Part shown: piece by piece, positions 43,581 to 52,615 of the stretch
Position numbering within the stretch: the first letter of the stretch is position 1
How the letters are laid out: every line of letters starts with the position of its first letter
From: CBDCCV01 sp965215025
GTDB taxonomy: Bacteria; Bacteroidota; Rhodothermia; Rhodothermales; Salinibacteraceae
Length of the DNA: 64,000 bases
Direction of reading: 5' to 3'
Assembly (NCBI GenBank): GCA_965215025.1
Contig: CBDCCV010000002.1
Coordinates: 1,364,001-1,428,000, forward strand
Made by a program: the position numbers and the translations under genes
Notes under the pieces: model-generated
Told to the model about the DNA's origin: nothing
The model's database searches: none
Seen by the model: the letters and a program-made list of their open reading frames with translations, nothing else

Positions 43581-45857
43581 ATGCCCGACCCCCAGCCGTC
43601 CGCCCAGCGCTACCTCGTGGCCGCGCGCAAGTACCGCCCGGCTACGTTTGAGGAGTTGGTGGCGCAGGAGCACGTCACCGAGACGCTCCAGAACGCGCTG
43701 CGCCTGGGCCGCCTCGCCCACGCCTACCTCTTCAGCGGCCCGCGCGGCGTGGGGAAGACGACGGCGGCGCGCATCCTCGCCAAGGCCATCAACTGCACCA
43801 CGCCCCTGGAGGAGCGCAAAGCCGGCGCCGAGCCGTGCCGCGTGTGCGACTCCTGCCGCTCGTTCGAGGAGGGACGCTCCTTGAACATCATCGAGATCGA
43901 CGCCGCCTCGAACAACAAGGTCGATGACATCCGCGACCTGCGCGAGACCGTGCGCATCCCGCCGCAGGGGAGCCGGAAGAAGGTGTACATCATCGACGAG
44001 GTGCACATGCTCTCGAACGCGGCCTTCAACGCGCTCCTCAAGACGCTCGAAGAGCCGCCGCCGCACGCCCTCTTCATCTTCGCCACCACCGAGCCGCACA
44101 AGGTCCTCCCCACCATCCTCTCGCGCTGCCAGCGCTTCGACTTCCGCCGCATCCCCGTGCCGGACACCGTCGAGAAGCTGCGCGAGATCTGCCAAGAAGA
44201 AGGGATCACGGCCGACGAGGAGAGCCTCATGCTCGTCGCGCGCAAGGGCGACGGCGCCCTGCGCGACGCGCTCTCCGCCTTCGACCAGGCCGTCTCCCTC
44301 TGCGGCACGGACCTCGAGTACGCCGGCCTCGCCCAAGCCCTTGGCGTGGTGGACGTGGACCTCTTTTTCCGCCTTACCGAGCACGCCGCCGAGGGGCAGA
44401 GCGCCGGGATGCTCCGCCTCGTCGAGGAGGTCGTCCGCACCGGGTACGACCTCCAGGAGTTCTTGAGCGGGTTGGCCGAGCACCTGCGCAACCTCATCGT
44501 CGCGCGCACCACCGGCGGCACGGACCTCATCGAGGCCGCCGAGGCCACGCGCGCCCGTTACGCCGAAGCCGCCCGCGCCCTGGCCGAGGCCGACCTCCTG
44601 CGCCTTTTGATGATCGCCTCCGAGGCCGAGGACGCCGTTAAGCAGAGCGCGCAGCCGCGCCTCAAGCTGGAGATGGCTTTGCTGAAGATGGCGCACCTCC
44701 CCCGCGCCGCCGACCTCCACGCCGCGCTCCAGAAGCTCGACCGCCTCGAAAAGCTCGCCCGCGAGGGCCGACTCCCCGACCCCTCCTCCACCGGCACGCC
44801 GCCCGCCGCCGGCGCGGCCCCCGCCGCCGAGACCTCCACCGCCGAGGACGCCTCTCCAACGTCGTCCAAGCACGAGCAGCAGCAGGCAGAAGCTCAGTCT
44901 GCCGCCCCGGCACGTTCTTCCAGCACCGCCTCGAACAAGGCCTCCGCGGCGCCTGAGACCGCCCCGCCACCTGTTGAAGACGAGGAAGCGCCTACCGGAA
45001 ACGAGGAAGAAGACGCGCCCGCCGCCGCCGCTCCAAGCGCCGCCGCCGCGCCTCCGGAAGCCGACGCGCCGCCGCCGGAGATGAGCGTCTCGCCAAGCCC
45101 CTCGCCCGCAGCCGAAACTGCCGAGGAAGCCGCCCGCGCCGAGGCTGCCGAGGACGATGCCGACGAGGACACCGGCAGCGAGCGCAGCCCCGGCGGCGAG
45201 GACGACAACGGCGTCAAAAACGCAGCAACCGGCCCTGCTCCAGAGAACCCGGCCGCGCCCGCCGCGCCGCAGCCGTACGGCTACCGCGACCTCTTCGGCG
45301 CGCCCGCGCTCCAGCGCCGCCCGCCCTCCAGCGCCGACGCAGGCGAGGGCGAGGCGCCGCCCGAAGACGCCTCCGCGCCGGACGCCTCGGCAAGCAGCTC
45401 AGGCGCGGCGGAGGCCTCTTCTGCCCAGGCGCCTGCTCCTCCCCCCGATGACGGCGAGGCAGGCGATGGGGCGGACGACGTCGTGGAACGGCTCACGGCG
45501 CACTGGGACGCCTTCGTGCGGTCCGTGCGGAAGGCCTCGGGGATCCGGCTGGCGTCGTGCCTGCAGCACGCCACGCCCGTGTCTGCGCGGGCGGGGACGG
45601 TGACGGTGGCCGTGCCGGACGCCTACCACATGGACACGCTCGGCAGCGAGGTGCCGCTGCTGGCCGCGCACCTCCCGGCGGCCGTCTGCGAGCCGGCGGC
45701 GCAGTTCCGCTTCGTCGTGGAAAATAGTCTTGAAGCGCCTGGCGCCGCGGAAACCGCCTCCAAAACCAGCCCGTACGAGCTGTTGGCCACGATGCGCAAA
45801 GAGCACCCCGTCGTCAAGGCGCTTTTCGACAGCTTCGGCGGCGAGCCGGTGCACTGA
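43581..45857 (+). CDS. dnaX: DNA polymerase III subunits gamma/tau
   Basis: 758-aa clamp-loader ATPase. The start at 43581 gives MPDPQPSAQRYLVAARKYRP. AAA+ domain: Walker A GPRGVGKTTAARIL (53-66), a zinc module with Cys around residues 70-95 (CRVCDSC), Walker B YIIDEVHMLS, sensor 1 ATTEPHKV and SRCQRFDFRR. After the clamp-loader domains III there is a very long Ala/Pro/Glu/Asp-rich linker (about residues 395-640), then a C-terminal domain (VVERLTAHWDAFVRSVRKAS) that would contact DnaE and DnaB. No canonical A-rich slippery site for gamma production was found. It heads the dnaX-ybaB-recR cluster. Confidence 0.95.
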   Translation: MPDPQPSAQRYLVAARKYRPATFEELVAQEHVTETLQNALRLGRLAHAYLFSGPRGVGKTTAARILAKAINCTTPLEERKAGAEPCRVCDSCRSFEEGRSLNIIEIDAASNNKVDDIRDLRETVRIPPQGSRKKVYIIDEVHMLSNAAFNALLKTLEEPPPHALFIFATTEPHKVLPTILSRCQRFDFRRIPVPDTVEKLREICQEEGITADEESLMLVARKGDGALRDALSAFDQAVSLCGTDLEYAGLAQALGVVDVDLFFRLTEHAAEGQSAGMLRLVEEVVRTGYDLQEFLSGLAEHLRNLIVARTTGGTDLIEAAEATRARYAEAARALAEADLLRLLMIASEAEDAVKQSAQPRLKLEMALLKMAHLPRAADLHAALQKLDRLEKLAREGRLPDPSSTGTPPAAGAAPAAETSTAEDASPTSSKHEQQQAEAQSAAPARSSSTASNKASAAPETAPPPVEDEEAPTGNEEEDAPAAAAPSAAAAPPEADAPPPEMSVSPSPSPAAETAEEAARAEAAEDDADEDTGSERSPGGEDDNGVKNAATGPAPENPAAPAAPQPYGYRDLFGAPALQRRPPSSADAGEGEAPPEDASAPDASASSSGAAEASSAQAPAPPPDDGEAGDGADDVVERLTAHWDAFVRSVRKASGIRLASCLQHATPVSARAGTVTVAVPDAYHMDTLGSEVPLLAAHLPAAVCEPAAQFRFVVENSLEAPGAAETASKTSPYELLATMRKEHPVVKALFDSFGGEPVH

Positions 45858-45918
45858 TGACGACCGGCTCGGGCGCGCGTCCTCGTTATCTACTTCTACT
45901 CAAGCTTCTACTTTTCTT

Positions 45919-46266
45919 ATGGCAAACGGCAAAGGCGGTCCCAACATGTCCGACATGTTCGGGAAGATGATGGAGATGCAAAGCAAGATGTCCGAGATCC
46001 AGGAGGGCCTGGCGAAAAAGACCGTCACGGCCGAGGCCGGCGGCGGCATGGTCAAGGTCACCGCCAACGGCGCGCAGCAGATCACCGCTTTGGAGATCGA
46101 GCCGGACGCCGTGGACCCGGACGACCTCGAACTCCTGGAGGACCTCATCATCGCCGGCGTGAACAAGGCGCTCGAAGAGGCCTCGCAGATGGCGCAGAAG
46201 GAAATGCGCGGCGCCGCCGGCGGGATGCTCCCGCCCGGCATGGACCTGAGCGGCCTCGGCCTCTGA
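45919..46266 (+). CDS. ybaB: Nucleoid-associated protein YbaB/EbfC
   Basis: 115-aa DNA-binding dimer. The start at 45919 gives MANGKGGPNMSDMFGKMMEM. The coiled N-terminal helix (QSKMSEIQEGLAKKTVTAEA), the central strand pair (GGMVKVTANGAQQITALEIE) and LEDLIIAGVNKALEEASQMA identify the family. It sits between dnaX and recR, the order conserved across bacteria. The Gly/Met/Pro-rich C-terminus (GMLPPGMDLSGLGL) is typical. Confidence 0.95.
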   Translation: MANGKGGPNMSDMFGKMMEMQSKMSEIQEGLAKKTVTAEAGGGMVKVTANGAQQITALEIEPDAVDPDDLELLEDLIIAGVNKALEEASQMAQKEMRGAAGGMLPPGMDLSGLGL

Positions 46267-46528
46267 TTTTGGGGCAGCCTCGCCTCTCGAAAGCTGGAGA
46301 ACTGCCAACGGACGAGGGTTGTGTTCTCCTCCCGGTGCCCCCGGAGTCGGGGCAGGCTCGACAGGCTCTGTCCAAAGGGGAAGACTCCCCGGCCTGTCGG
46401 ACGTTTTCCTGCTCCTTCTGCGCCGAGCGCGCGCGAGGAGAGAAGCCCTGACGCAGGGCTGTCGCTCGCCGCCGTTATCTTACCCTCTCCCCGCGATTCT
46501 CCCCAGCCTGCCGCGCGCCTCTTCTGCC

Positions 46529-47269
46529 ATGCAATACACCTCCGAATCCGTCGAAGCGCTCGTGGAGCAGTTTTCTAAGCTGCCCACCATCGGACGGAAG
46601 ACGGCGCAGCGCCTGGCCTCGTTCGTGTTGAAGATGCCGCGCGAGGAGGTCGTCCAGATCGCCGAGGCGCTCGTGGCGGTAAAGGACCGCGTGCTCTTCT
46701 GCTCCGTCTGCTACAACGTGGCCGATCACGATCCGTGCGCCATCTGCCAGTCGCCGAGGCGCGACCACTCGACGATCTGCGTGGTCGAGGAATCGAGCGA
46801 CGTGCAGGCCATCGAGCGCACGGGCGAGTTCCGGGGCGTGTACCACGTCCTGGGCGGCGCCATCTCGCCGCTCGACGGCATCGGCCCGGACGACCTGCGC
46901 GTGCGCGAGCTAGCCGCCCGCATCGATCCTGCCTTTAACCAAACGTCCGCCGGCGGCGATGGGCAGGCCGCCGCGAACGGCACCACCGGCGAACCGCGCG
47001 TGGCCGAGCAAGAGGCCGAGTATGACGGCGCCTCGGCTCCGCGCGCGCCGGCTTCGCGCGCCGAAAAGAAAGCCGAGGTCGAGGAGATCATTCTGGCCGT
47101 GAATCCGAACGTCGAGGGCGACACGACGGCGTACTACATCGCGCAGCTTTTAAAGCCCCTGAGCGTAAAAATCACCCGCATCGCGCGCGGGCTGCCCATC
47201 GGCGGCGACCTCGAGTACGCGGACGAGGCCACGCTCTCGCGCGCGCTTGAAGGGCGCGGCAGCGTGTGA
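46529..47269 (+). CDS. recR: Recombination protein RecR with TOPRIM-domain insertion
   Basis: 246 aa against about 200 for most RecR. The start at 46529 gives MQYTSESVEALVEQFSKLPT. Helix-hairpin-helix region LPTIGRKTAQRLASFVL (18-34), zinc finger CSVC...CAIC (58-73), TOPRIM start ICVVEESSDVQAIE (83-96) and EEIILAVNPNVEGD (185-198). Between the TOPRIM strands, residues about 133-180 form a Gly/Ala/Glu-rich insertion (TSAGGDGQAAANGTTGEPR) absent from typical RecR. RecR acts with RecO/RecF in gap repair. A 262-nt leader after ybaB contains only a short GCCCTGACGCAGGGC hairpin. Confidence 0.94.
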   Translation: MQYTSESVEALVEQFSKLPTIGRKTAQRLASFVLKMPREEVVQIAEALVAVKDRVLFCSVCYNVADHDPCAICQSPRRDHSTICVVEESSDVQAIERTGEFRGVYHVLGGAISPLDGIGPDDLRVRELAARIDPAFNQTSAGGDGQAAANGTTGEPRVAEQEAEYDGASAPRAPASRAEKKAEVEEIILAVNPNVEGDTTAYYIAQLLKPLSVKITRIARGLPIGGDLEYADEATLSRALEGRGSV

Positions 47270-47316
47270 GTGCTTTTTTTGCCGGCCGTTGAACTTCTAC
47301 CGAGTCCTGCCACAAG

Positions 47317-48519
47317 ATGAGAATTACCGTGATCGGCGCGGGGGCCATCGGGTCGGCCATCGCGCAGGAGTTGGCCGCGCGTCAGGACATCACCCGCTTG
47401 CAGGTGTGCGACGTGCGCGCGCGCCTCTTGCAAGACCTGCACGAGCGCGTGGACAGCCGCGTCTTGCGCTCGTTTCAGATCGACGCGCGGGACACGAGCG
47501 TCTTGGAGTCCATCATCGCCGGGAGCGCGTGCGTGGTGGCGTGCGTGCCGCCGGCGCAGAACCTGGCCCTCACGAAGCTGTGCCTGGACCAAGGCATCCA
47601 CTTCTGCGACCTCGGCGGCAACGACGAGGTGGTGAAAAAGCAGCTAGACATGGCCGAAGAGGCGCGCAAGAAATCCACCTGGATCGTGCCGAACTGCGGC
47701 CTCGCGCCCGGCCTCATCAACATCCTGTGCCTGCACGGGCTGGAGCAGTTCGACGCCGTCACGGCGGCGCACCTGCGCGTGGGCGACGTGCCGCTCCACC
47801 CCGAGCCGCCCTTCAACTTCCGCATCTCGTGGTCGGCCGAGAAGATCATCGAGGACTACACGAACCCCGTGCAGTGCATCGAAAACGGGCGCGTGCGCGA
47901 GATGAAGCCGCTCACGTGCGAGGAGCGCATCCGCTTTGGGGCGCCGTTTGAGGAGATGGAGGCGTTCTGCACGCAGGGCGGCCTCTCGACGCTGGCCTCC
48001 GCGCTTGAAGGGCGCCTCGACACGCTCGACCACAAGACGATCCGCTGGCCCGGCCACGCCAACCAGATGCGCTTTCTCTTAGGCCTGGGCTTTGGTGAGG
48101 ACCGCACCATCGATGTGCGCACGCACCTGACGTACCGCGACGTCCTGACGCGCCGGATGCGCCAGCGCCTCGGCGGCGCCTACGAGGACGCCGTCTTGAT
48201 GCGCGTCCTGATCCAGGGCCAGAAGGAGGGCCGGGCGCAGACGCTCACCTACGAGATGGCCGAGCGCTACGACGCCGAGCGCGGCCTCACGGCCATGAAG
48301 AAGTGCACGAGCGTGCCCACGGCCGTCATCGCCGGCCTGTTGGCGAGCGGCGAGATCCACGGCGGCGGCGCGGCCCCGCCTGAGGACGTGGTGCCCAAAG
48401 ACGCCTACCTCGCCATGATCCGCGAGCGCGGCCTCACCATCGCCGAGCACTGGCGCGAGGACCACGCTCACGTCACGACGCCCTCCGATGGCGTTGCGCA
48501 AACAGCCGAGGCGCCGTAA
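47317..48519 (+). CDS. Saccharopine dehydrogenase-family oxidoreductase
   Basis: 400-aa NAD(P)-dependent enzyme. N-terminal Rossmann motif ITVIGAGAIGSAIAQELAAR (3-22), then IIAGSACVVACVPPAQNLAL, GIHFCDLGGNDEVVKKQLDM and WIVPNCGLAPGLINILCLHG, the conserved catalytic-domain entry of saccharopine dehydrogenase/lysine-6-dehydrogenase-like proteins. The C-terminal section returns to the dinucleotide domain. The substrate could be an amino acid derivative such as lysine or saccharopine; the sequence does not fix it. It follows recR by 47 nt. Confidence 0.85.
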   Translation: MRITVIGAGAIGSAIAQELAARQDITRLQVCDVRARLLQDLHERVDSRVLRSFQIDARDTSVLESIIAGSACVVACVPPAQNLALTKLCLDQGIHFCDLGGNDEVVKKQLDMAEEARKKSTWIVPNCGLAPGLINILCLHGLEQFDAVTAAHLRVGDVPLHPEPPFNFRISWSAEKIIEDYTNPVQCIENGRVREMKPLTCEERIRFGAPFEEMEAFCTQGGLSTLASALEGRLDTLDHKTIRWPGHANQMRFLLGLGFGEDRTIDVRTHLTYRDVLTRRMRQRLGGAYEDAVLMRVLIQGQKEGRAQTLTYEMAERYDAERGLTAMKKCTSVPTAVIAGLLASGEIHGGGAAPPEDVVPKDAYLAMIRERGLTIAEHWREDHAHVTTPSDGVAQTAEAP

Positions 48520-48545
48520 CTCCGTGAGCTTGTGTGCTCCGTTTC

Positions 48546-49238
48546 TCAGCGTGCGGTGCCGTAGGCGCGCAGCGTGGCGCCGCTCAAGGCATCGCCCGCT
48601 GGAGAGAGCAGGTAGGCGCACAAGGCGGCGATGCGCTCCGGGCGCACGCCCTCCTCCGCTTCCACGCCGTCGAAGAGGATGGTCGAGGGAGCGATGGCGT
48701 GGGCGGTCAGGCCCGTGCCGGCGTACTCGGCCGCCACGGCTTCTACGAGGCGCACGACGCCCGCCTTCGACGCCGAGTAGGCGCCTTGCTCCGCCGCGCC
48801 TCGGTCGGCGCCCTGCCCCGAGGCGATGCCAATGAGGCGCGCGGGCGCGTTTTCCGGGCGCTTCTGCATTAGGCGCACCGCCGCACGGAAGCACAGAAAC
48901 GCCGAGGTCAGGTTCAGCCGCACGAGGCGCTCCCAGTCTTTGAGCGGCGTCTCGGCCAGCGGCGATCCGCCCCACGCGCCCACGGTGTGCACGAGCGCGT
49001 CGGGCACGCCCAGCTCCGCCTCGATCTCCTCGAAAGCCGCCTGCACGCCGTCCTCGCTCGTGGCGTCGGCGACGAAGGGGTGCGCATCGCCGGGCAGGCT
49101 GCGGAGCGCTTCGTCGTTAAGGTCGAGGGCGGCCAGCGTGGCGCCGCTGTCGGCGAGGTGGGCGGCGATGTGGCGACCCAGCCGCCCCGCCGCGCCGGTG
49201 ACGACGACGAGTTGGCCTTCAAGATCGTGCGTAGCCAT
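48546..49238 (-). CDS. Short-chain dehydrogenase/reductase
   Basis: 230-aa SDR. The start at 49238 gives MATHDLEGQLVVVTGAAGRL. Cofactor motif TGAAGRLGRH (about residues 14-23), DATSED, the NAG-equivalent HTVGAWGGSP, and the active site Ser...YSASKAG (YxxxK near residue 150) are present, with IASGQGADRG carrying the catalytic Ser. Asp in LAALDLNDE after the second strand suggests NAD(H) preference. Substrate unknown. It converges with the saccharopine dehydrogenase-like gene and heads away from the NTF2-like lipoprotein. Confidence 0.88.
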   Translation of the reverse strand: MATHDLEGQLVVVTGAAGRLGRHIAAHLADSGATLAALDLNDEALRSLPGDAHPFVADATSEDGVQAAFEEIEAELGVPDALVHTVGAWGGSPLAETPLKDWERLVRLNLTSAFLCFRAAVRLMQKRPENAPARLIGIASGQGADRGAAEQGAYSASKAGVVRLVEAVAAEYAGTGLTAHAIAPSTILFDGVEAEEGVRPERIAALCAYLLSPAGDALSGATLRAYGTAR

Positions 49239-49266
49239 GAGAAGCAGGAGAGGCAGAGCAGGCAGG

Positions 49267-49812
49267 TTATTCGCTGCGCGCGGCGGAGGTGTGGTCGTGG
49301 ACGACGCGCCAGGCAAGGCCGCCCTCCGTCTCCCGCTTCTTCATCAGGAGCGTGAAGAGGCCGCCGGGCGCATCCGAAGCGCGGTCAAGGCGCCAGCGGC
49401 CAAAGACGAGCGCATCGGTGGGCGAGAGCACGCGGATGTCGAGGTCGGAGAACGTGAGCGTGCCCATGGCCGCACGGTCGGGGTAGCTGCGGCGGTAGTT
49501 GTCGAGCGTCGTCTGCCAGCCGTAGCGGACGCTGCCCCCGGAGGCGAAGCGGAGCGAGTCCGTGCGGGCGTAGCCCTGCATGAAGCCTTCGAGGTCGCCC
49601 GCATTCCACGCCTCGGCCTGCGCCTCCAAGACCTCGCGGATGGCGGACTTGACCTCGGCCGTGTCTACATCGGCCACGGGGCGGAAGTTGGCAGGCGGGC
49701 GGCCCGCCCCGCTGGAGAAGCAGCCGGCAGCCAAAAGCGTCATGCTAAGCAGCGCGCCCCAAAGCACGGCGCGCGGTCCGCTGGCGCGGCGTGGCGGCGC
49801 ATTGTTCTTCAT
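49267..49812 (-). CDS. NTF2-like (DUF4440) predicted lipoprotein
   Basis: 181 aa; the start at 49812 gives MKNNAPPRRASGPRAVLWGA. A lipobox LLAAGC is near residue 31. The mature domain AEVKSAIREVLEAQAEAWNA, GDLEGFMQGYARTDSLRFAS, and DLDIRVLSPTDALVFGRWRL, GGLFTLLMKKRETEGGLAWR follows the SnoaL/DUF4440 cone-shaped fold. Such proteins bind small molecules or act as isomerase-like enzymes; no catalytic assignment is possible here. It is 28 nt upstream of the SDR gene on the same strand. Confidence 0.8.
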   Translation of the reverse strand: MKNNAPPRRASGPRAVLWGALLSMTLLAAGCFSSGAGRPPANFRPVADVDTAEVKSAIREVLEAQAEAWNAGDLEGFMQGYARTDSLRFASGGSVRYGWQTTLDNYRRSYPDRAAMGTLTFSDLDIRVLSPTDALVFGRWRLDRASDAPGGLFTLLMKKRETEGGLAWRVVHDHTSAARSE

Positions 49813-49844
49813 GCGGCGGTGGTGAGATGGCGCAGGAGGCTCGC

Positions 49845-50351
49845 TCAAAACTCGACGATGACGTCTATAGTGTCGTCCGGCGTGCGGGGAAGGTCGGCGG
49901 CGCTGTCGAGGCAGAGGAGGACCACGCCGGGGAAGGCCTCCACGCGCTGGAAGAAGTAGTCGGCGGGGGTGAGGGCGTCTTCGCTGGCGTTCTCCTCGGC
50001 GGGGAGGGTGAAGAGCGCCTCGGCGTCGTCGAAGCAGAGAAGCGCGGGGTCATAGCCGGCCTTGTCGAAGACCTCGCGCAGGTTGCCTTGCGTCTCGATG
50101 TAGCGCGGACGCACGAGCGGGGGCACCTTGAAGCGGTGCACGTTGAGGGCGGCGCGGTCCATGAGGTCGGCCACGCCCTCTTTCTTGCGCGTGCCGTTGG
50201 AGCCGGCAAAGACGACGCAGTACCCGCGCCCTTCCTGCACGGCGGCGGGGAGGGCGGCCACGGCGTCTTCGTAGCCCTCGCTCTCGTAGGCGACGGTGGG
50301 GACGGGGCGCTGGCTTTCGCGGGGTGGGGCGGCGGGGGTGGTCATAGCCAT
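49845..50351 (-). CDS. Degenerate AAA-like protein, function unknown
   Basis: 168 aa. CVVFAGSNGTRKKEGVADLM (about residues 47-66) looks like a P-loop region with a decayed GxxGxGK, ALLCFDDAEALFTLP resembles Walker B with Asp-Asp, and VVLLCLDSAADLPRTPDD resembles sensor 1. The order matches an AAA+ core lacking the lid. If so it probably does not hydrolyse ATP normally. ATG 50345 is an alternative start. It precedes the NTF2-like lipoprotein gene by 32 nt on the same strand. Confidence 0.6.
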   Translation of the reverse strand: MAMTTPAAPPRESQRPVPTVAYESEGYEDAVAALPAAVQEGRGYCVVFAGSNGTRKKEGVADLMDRAALNVHRFKVPPLVRPRYIETQGNLREVFDKAGYDPALLCFDDAEALFTLPAEENASEDALTPADYFFQRVEAFPGVVLLCLDSAADLPRTPDDTIDVIVEF

Positions 50352-50543
50352 ATGCGGCGCGTGGAGGGGTGGGTGAAGCAACCGCGCAGGCGGCGCGCGG
50401 CGCGGCCTGGGGATGCTCAACCGGCGTACCTGCCTTCTAGATCCGTCTGTGCCGCGTTATCTGTCGGCGCCGTCTCGCCGCGCGTGCAACAAAACGCGCC
50501 TTAGTCAGAATAACTACCTGACTCAAGTTGTGACCTATCGAGT

Positions 50544-50627
50544 TGTCATTCTGAGCGAAGTGAAGAATCTCGCCCATCCAGGTCTTCTCCAACATAGGAG
50601 ATCCTTCGCGTTGCTCAGGATGACGAA
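50544..50627. repeat. TGTCATTCTGAGCGAAG-class palindromic repeat
   Basis: Left arm TGTCATTCTGAGCGAAGTGA plus AGAATCTC and right arm AGATCCTTCGCGTTGCTCAG plus GATGACG are imperfect complements. This sequence is a familiar interspersed palindrome in several bacterial phyla. It sits in the 423-nt gene-free gap 50352-50774 upstream of the S41 protease gene; the rest of that gap shows nothing definite. Confidence 0.85.
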
Positions 50628-50774
50628 GGCTGAGCGTTTCAGTCCTACCTCGCAACTCGGGTTACCTACCGCTCTTCCAGCACAGGCGCCTCGGCCGCGC
50701 CCGCCGCAGCAGGCATCTGCCGAGGCGCGTTCGGTCAGGCCATCCTCTTCCGTTCAAGCCTCTTCTTTTCTCCT

Positions 50775-52460
50775 ATGAAGCGATCCAACGCTTTCTACGT
50801 CTTTCCCGCCTTGGCGCTGCTCCTCATCGGCACGGTGCTGGGCATGAAGATCGACTCAGTGCTCTCCGACGGCGACGCCTTCCAGCAGCTCAAGAAGCTC
50901 GAAAAAGCCTTCGTCGTGATCGACCAGCGCTACGTGGACGACGCCGAGCCGGAGCAGGTCGTCGAGGACGCCATCGAGGGGATGCTCAAGGGCCTCGACC
51001 CGCACTCGACCTACATCAGCGCCGAGCAGATCCGCGAGGTGCGCGAGGGCTACAAAGGCTCCTTTGGCGGCATCGGCATCTGGTTCGAGATCGTGGACGA
51101 CACCGCGCAGGTGATCTCCCCCATCGCCGACGGGCCGAGCGAGAAGGCCGGCCTTATGGGCGGCGACCGCATCGTAGGCATCAGCGACTCGACGGCCGTG
51201 GGGATCACCTCGGGCGAGATCCAGCGCCGGCTCAAAGGCCCCGTCGGCTCCGACGTGGAGATGGAGGTCCTGCGCCCCGGCATGAAGCGGCGCCTGGACT
51301 TCACCGTCACGCGCGACGAGATCCCGCTCTACTCCGTAGGCGCGGCGCAGATGGTGGACGAGACGACGGGCTACATCGAGATCGACCGCTTTGCCATGAC
51401 CACCTACGACGAGTTCATGGAGGCCATGCGGCAGCTCCAGGAGCAGGGCATGGAGCGCCTGGTGCTGGACCTGCGCTTTAACCCCGGCGGCGTGATGGAG
51501 GCCGCCGTCAAGATCGCCGACGAGTTCCTGAGCGGCGGGCAGACCATCGTGGAGACGCGCGGGCGCACGAAGCAGCTCAACCAGAAGATCACCGCTTCGA
51601 GCGGCGGCGCGTTTGAGGAGCAGCCCGTCATCGTCTTGGTGAACCAGCTCTCGGCCTCGGCCTCGGAGATTTTGGCCGGCGCCTTGCAGGATCACGACCG
51701 CGCGCTCATCGTGGGGAACCGCACCTTTGGCAAGGGCCTCGTGCAGAACCAGTTCTCGCTCCCGGACGAGAGCGTGATGCAGCTTACCGTGGCGCGCTAC
51801 TACACGCCCTCGGGCCGCCTCATCCAGACGCCCTACGAAAGCGGCGACCAGGAGGACTACTACGAGCAGAAGTTCGCCGGCTACGAGAACGGCATCCTCG
51901 ACCTGAGCAAGTACAAGGAGCAGATCCCCGACTCGCTCGCGTACGAGACCGAGCACGGGCGCACCGTCTTCGGCGGCGGCGGCATCCTGCCGGACTACGT
52001 CATCAACCCGGACACGACCTCGCTCGTGCGCGCCGTGCGCGGCGGCGGGTTCGACCTCACCTTCGTCAGGCAGTGGTTCCGCGATCACGAGGCCGCGCTG
52101 CGCCAGGAGTGGGGCGAGCGGCCCGAAGCCTTCATCGAAAGCTACGAGGTGCCCGAGGCGATGTGGACGGCGTTCTGGGACTACGCCGCCGAGGACGGCC
52201 TCACGCTCAAGGCCGACGCCGGCGCCTCGCCCGAGGACGGCGTCTACCCCGAGGCCGAGGCCGTCAAAAACCGCGCGCGCCTGGAGACGTACCTCAAGGT
52301 GCGCCTGGCGCAGCAGCTCTACGGCTCGCGCACGGCGCAGCCCTTGGCCCTCTCGGCCGACGTCGAGTTCGAGGAAGCGCTCGGCCTCTGGGACCGCGCC
52401 CGCGAGCTGGCCGCCTACCGCGCCGGCACGGTTGAGGACCTGGGCGACTCGTCGAACTGA
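50775..52460 (+). CDS. S41-family C-terminal processing peptidase
   Basis: 561-aa exported serine protease. An N-terminal hydrophobic anchor (FYVFPALALLLIGTVLGM) precedes a tail-specific protease helical region and a PDZ domain (SFGGIGIWFEIVDDTAQVIS, KAGLMGGDRIVGI, about 80-165). The catalytic core has LDLRFNPGGVMEAAVKIADE, the nucleophile Ser in LSASASEILAGAL and the general-base Lys in TFGKGLVQNQF. A C-terminal extension of about 170 residues is helical. Substrates are unfolded or tagged periplasmic proteins in characterised relatives. It starts after a gap holding a TGTCATTC repeat. Confidence 0.93.
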   Translation: MKRSNAFYVFPALALLLIGTVLGMKIDSVLSDGDAFQQLKKLEKAFVVIDQRYVDDAEPEQVVEDAIEGMLKGLDPHSTYISAEQIREVREGYKGSFGGIGIWFEIVDDTAQVISPIADGPSEKAGLMGGDRIVGISDSTAVGITSGEIQRRLKGPVGSDVEMEVLRPGMKRRLDFTVTRDEIPLYSVGAAQMVDETTGYIEIDRFAMTTYDEFMEAMRQLQEQGMERLVLDLRFNPGGVMEAAVKIADEFLSGGQTIVETRGRTKQLNQKITASSGGAFEEQPVIVLVNQLSASASEILAGALQDHDRALIVGNRTFGKGLVQNQFSLPDESVMQLTVARYYTPSGRLIQTPYESGDQEDYYEQKFAGYENGILDLSKYKEQIPDSLAYETEHGRTVFGGGGILPDYVINPDTTSLVRAVRGGGFDLTFVRQWFRDHEAALRQEWGERPEAFIESYEVPEAMWTAFWDYAAEDGLTLKADAGASPEDGVYPEAEAVKNRARLETYLKVRLAQQLYGSRTAQPLALSADVEFEEALGLWDRARELAAYRAGTVEDLGDSSN

Positions 52461-52465
52461 TTGGG

Positions 52466-52598
52466 TTGAGTTGAAGAAGAAAGGACGAGCCGAAGAGACG
52501 ATGCGGAGCCGCCGGCTTTCCGCCCTGCCGTTTCCTCGACTCGTCCCTTCTTCGTTTCCCCGGTTCTTCGTCTCTCTGCGCCACGCTTTTCAACGCAC
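52466..52598. repeat. GGACGAGCCGAAGAGACGAT-class inverted repeat
   Basis: Left AGAAGAAAGGACGAGCCGAA and right TCGACTCGTCCCTTCTTCGT are imperfect complements, with a further TTCTTCGTCTC at the right end. It lies between the S41 protease and M1 peptidase genes and shares its core with the element at 37931. Confidence 0.8.
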
Positions 52599-52615
52599 CA
52601 ATCCTGACGCTTTCC

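Noticed and set aside
44770..45450. Programmed frameshift site in dnaX for a gamma product
   Set aside because: No A-rich slippery heptamer followed by a strong stem was found in the linker region.
46267..46528. SRP RNA gene between ybaB and recR
   Set aside because: Some bacteria carry it near dnaX, but no SRP loop signature is present; only a short GCCCTGACGCAGGGC hairpin is visible.
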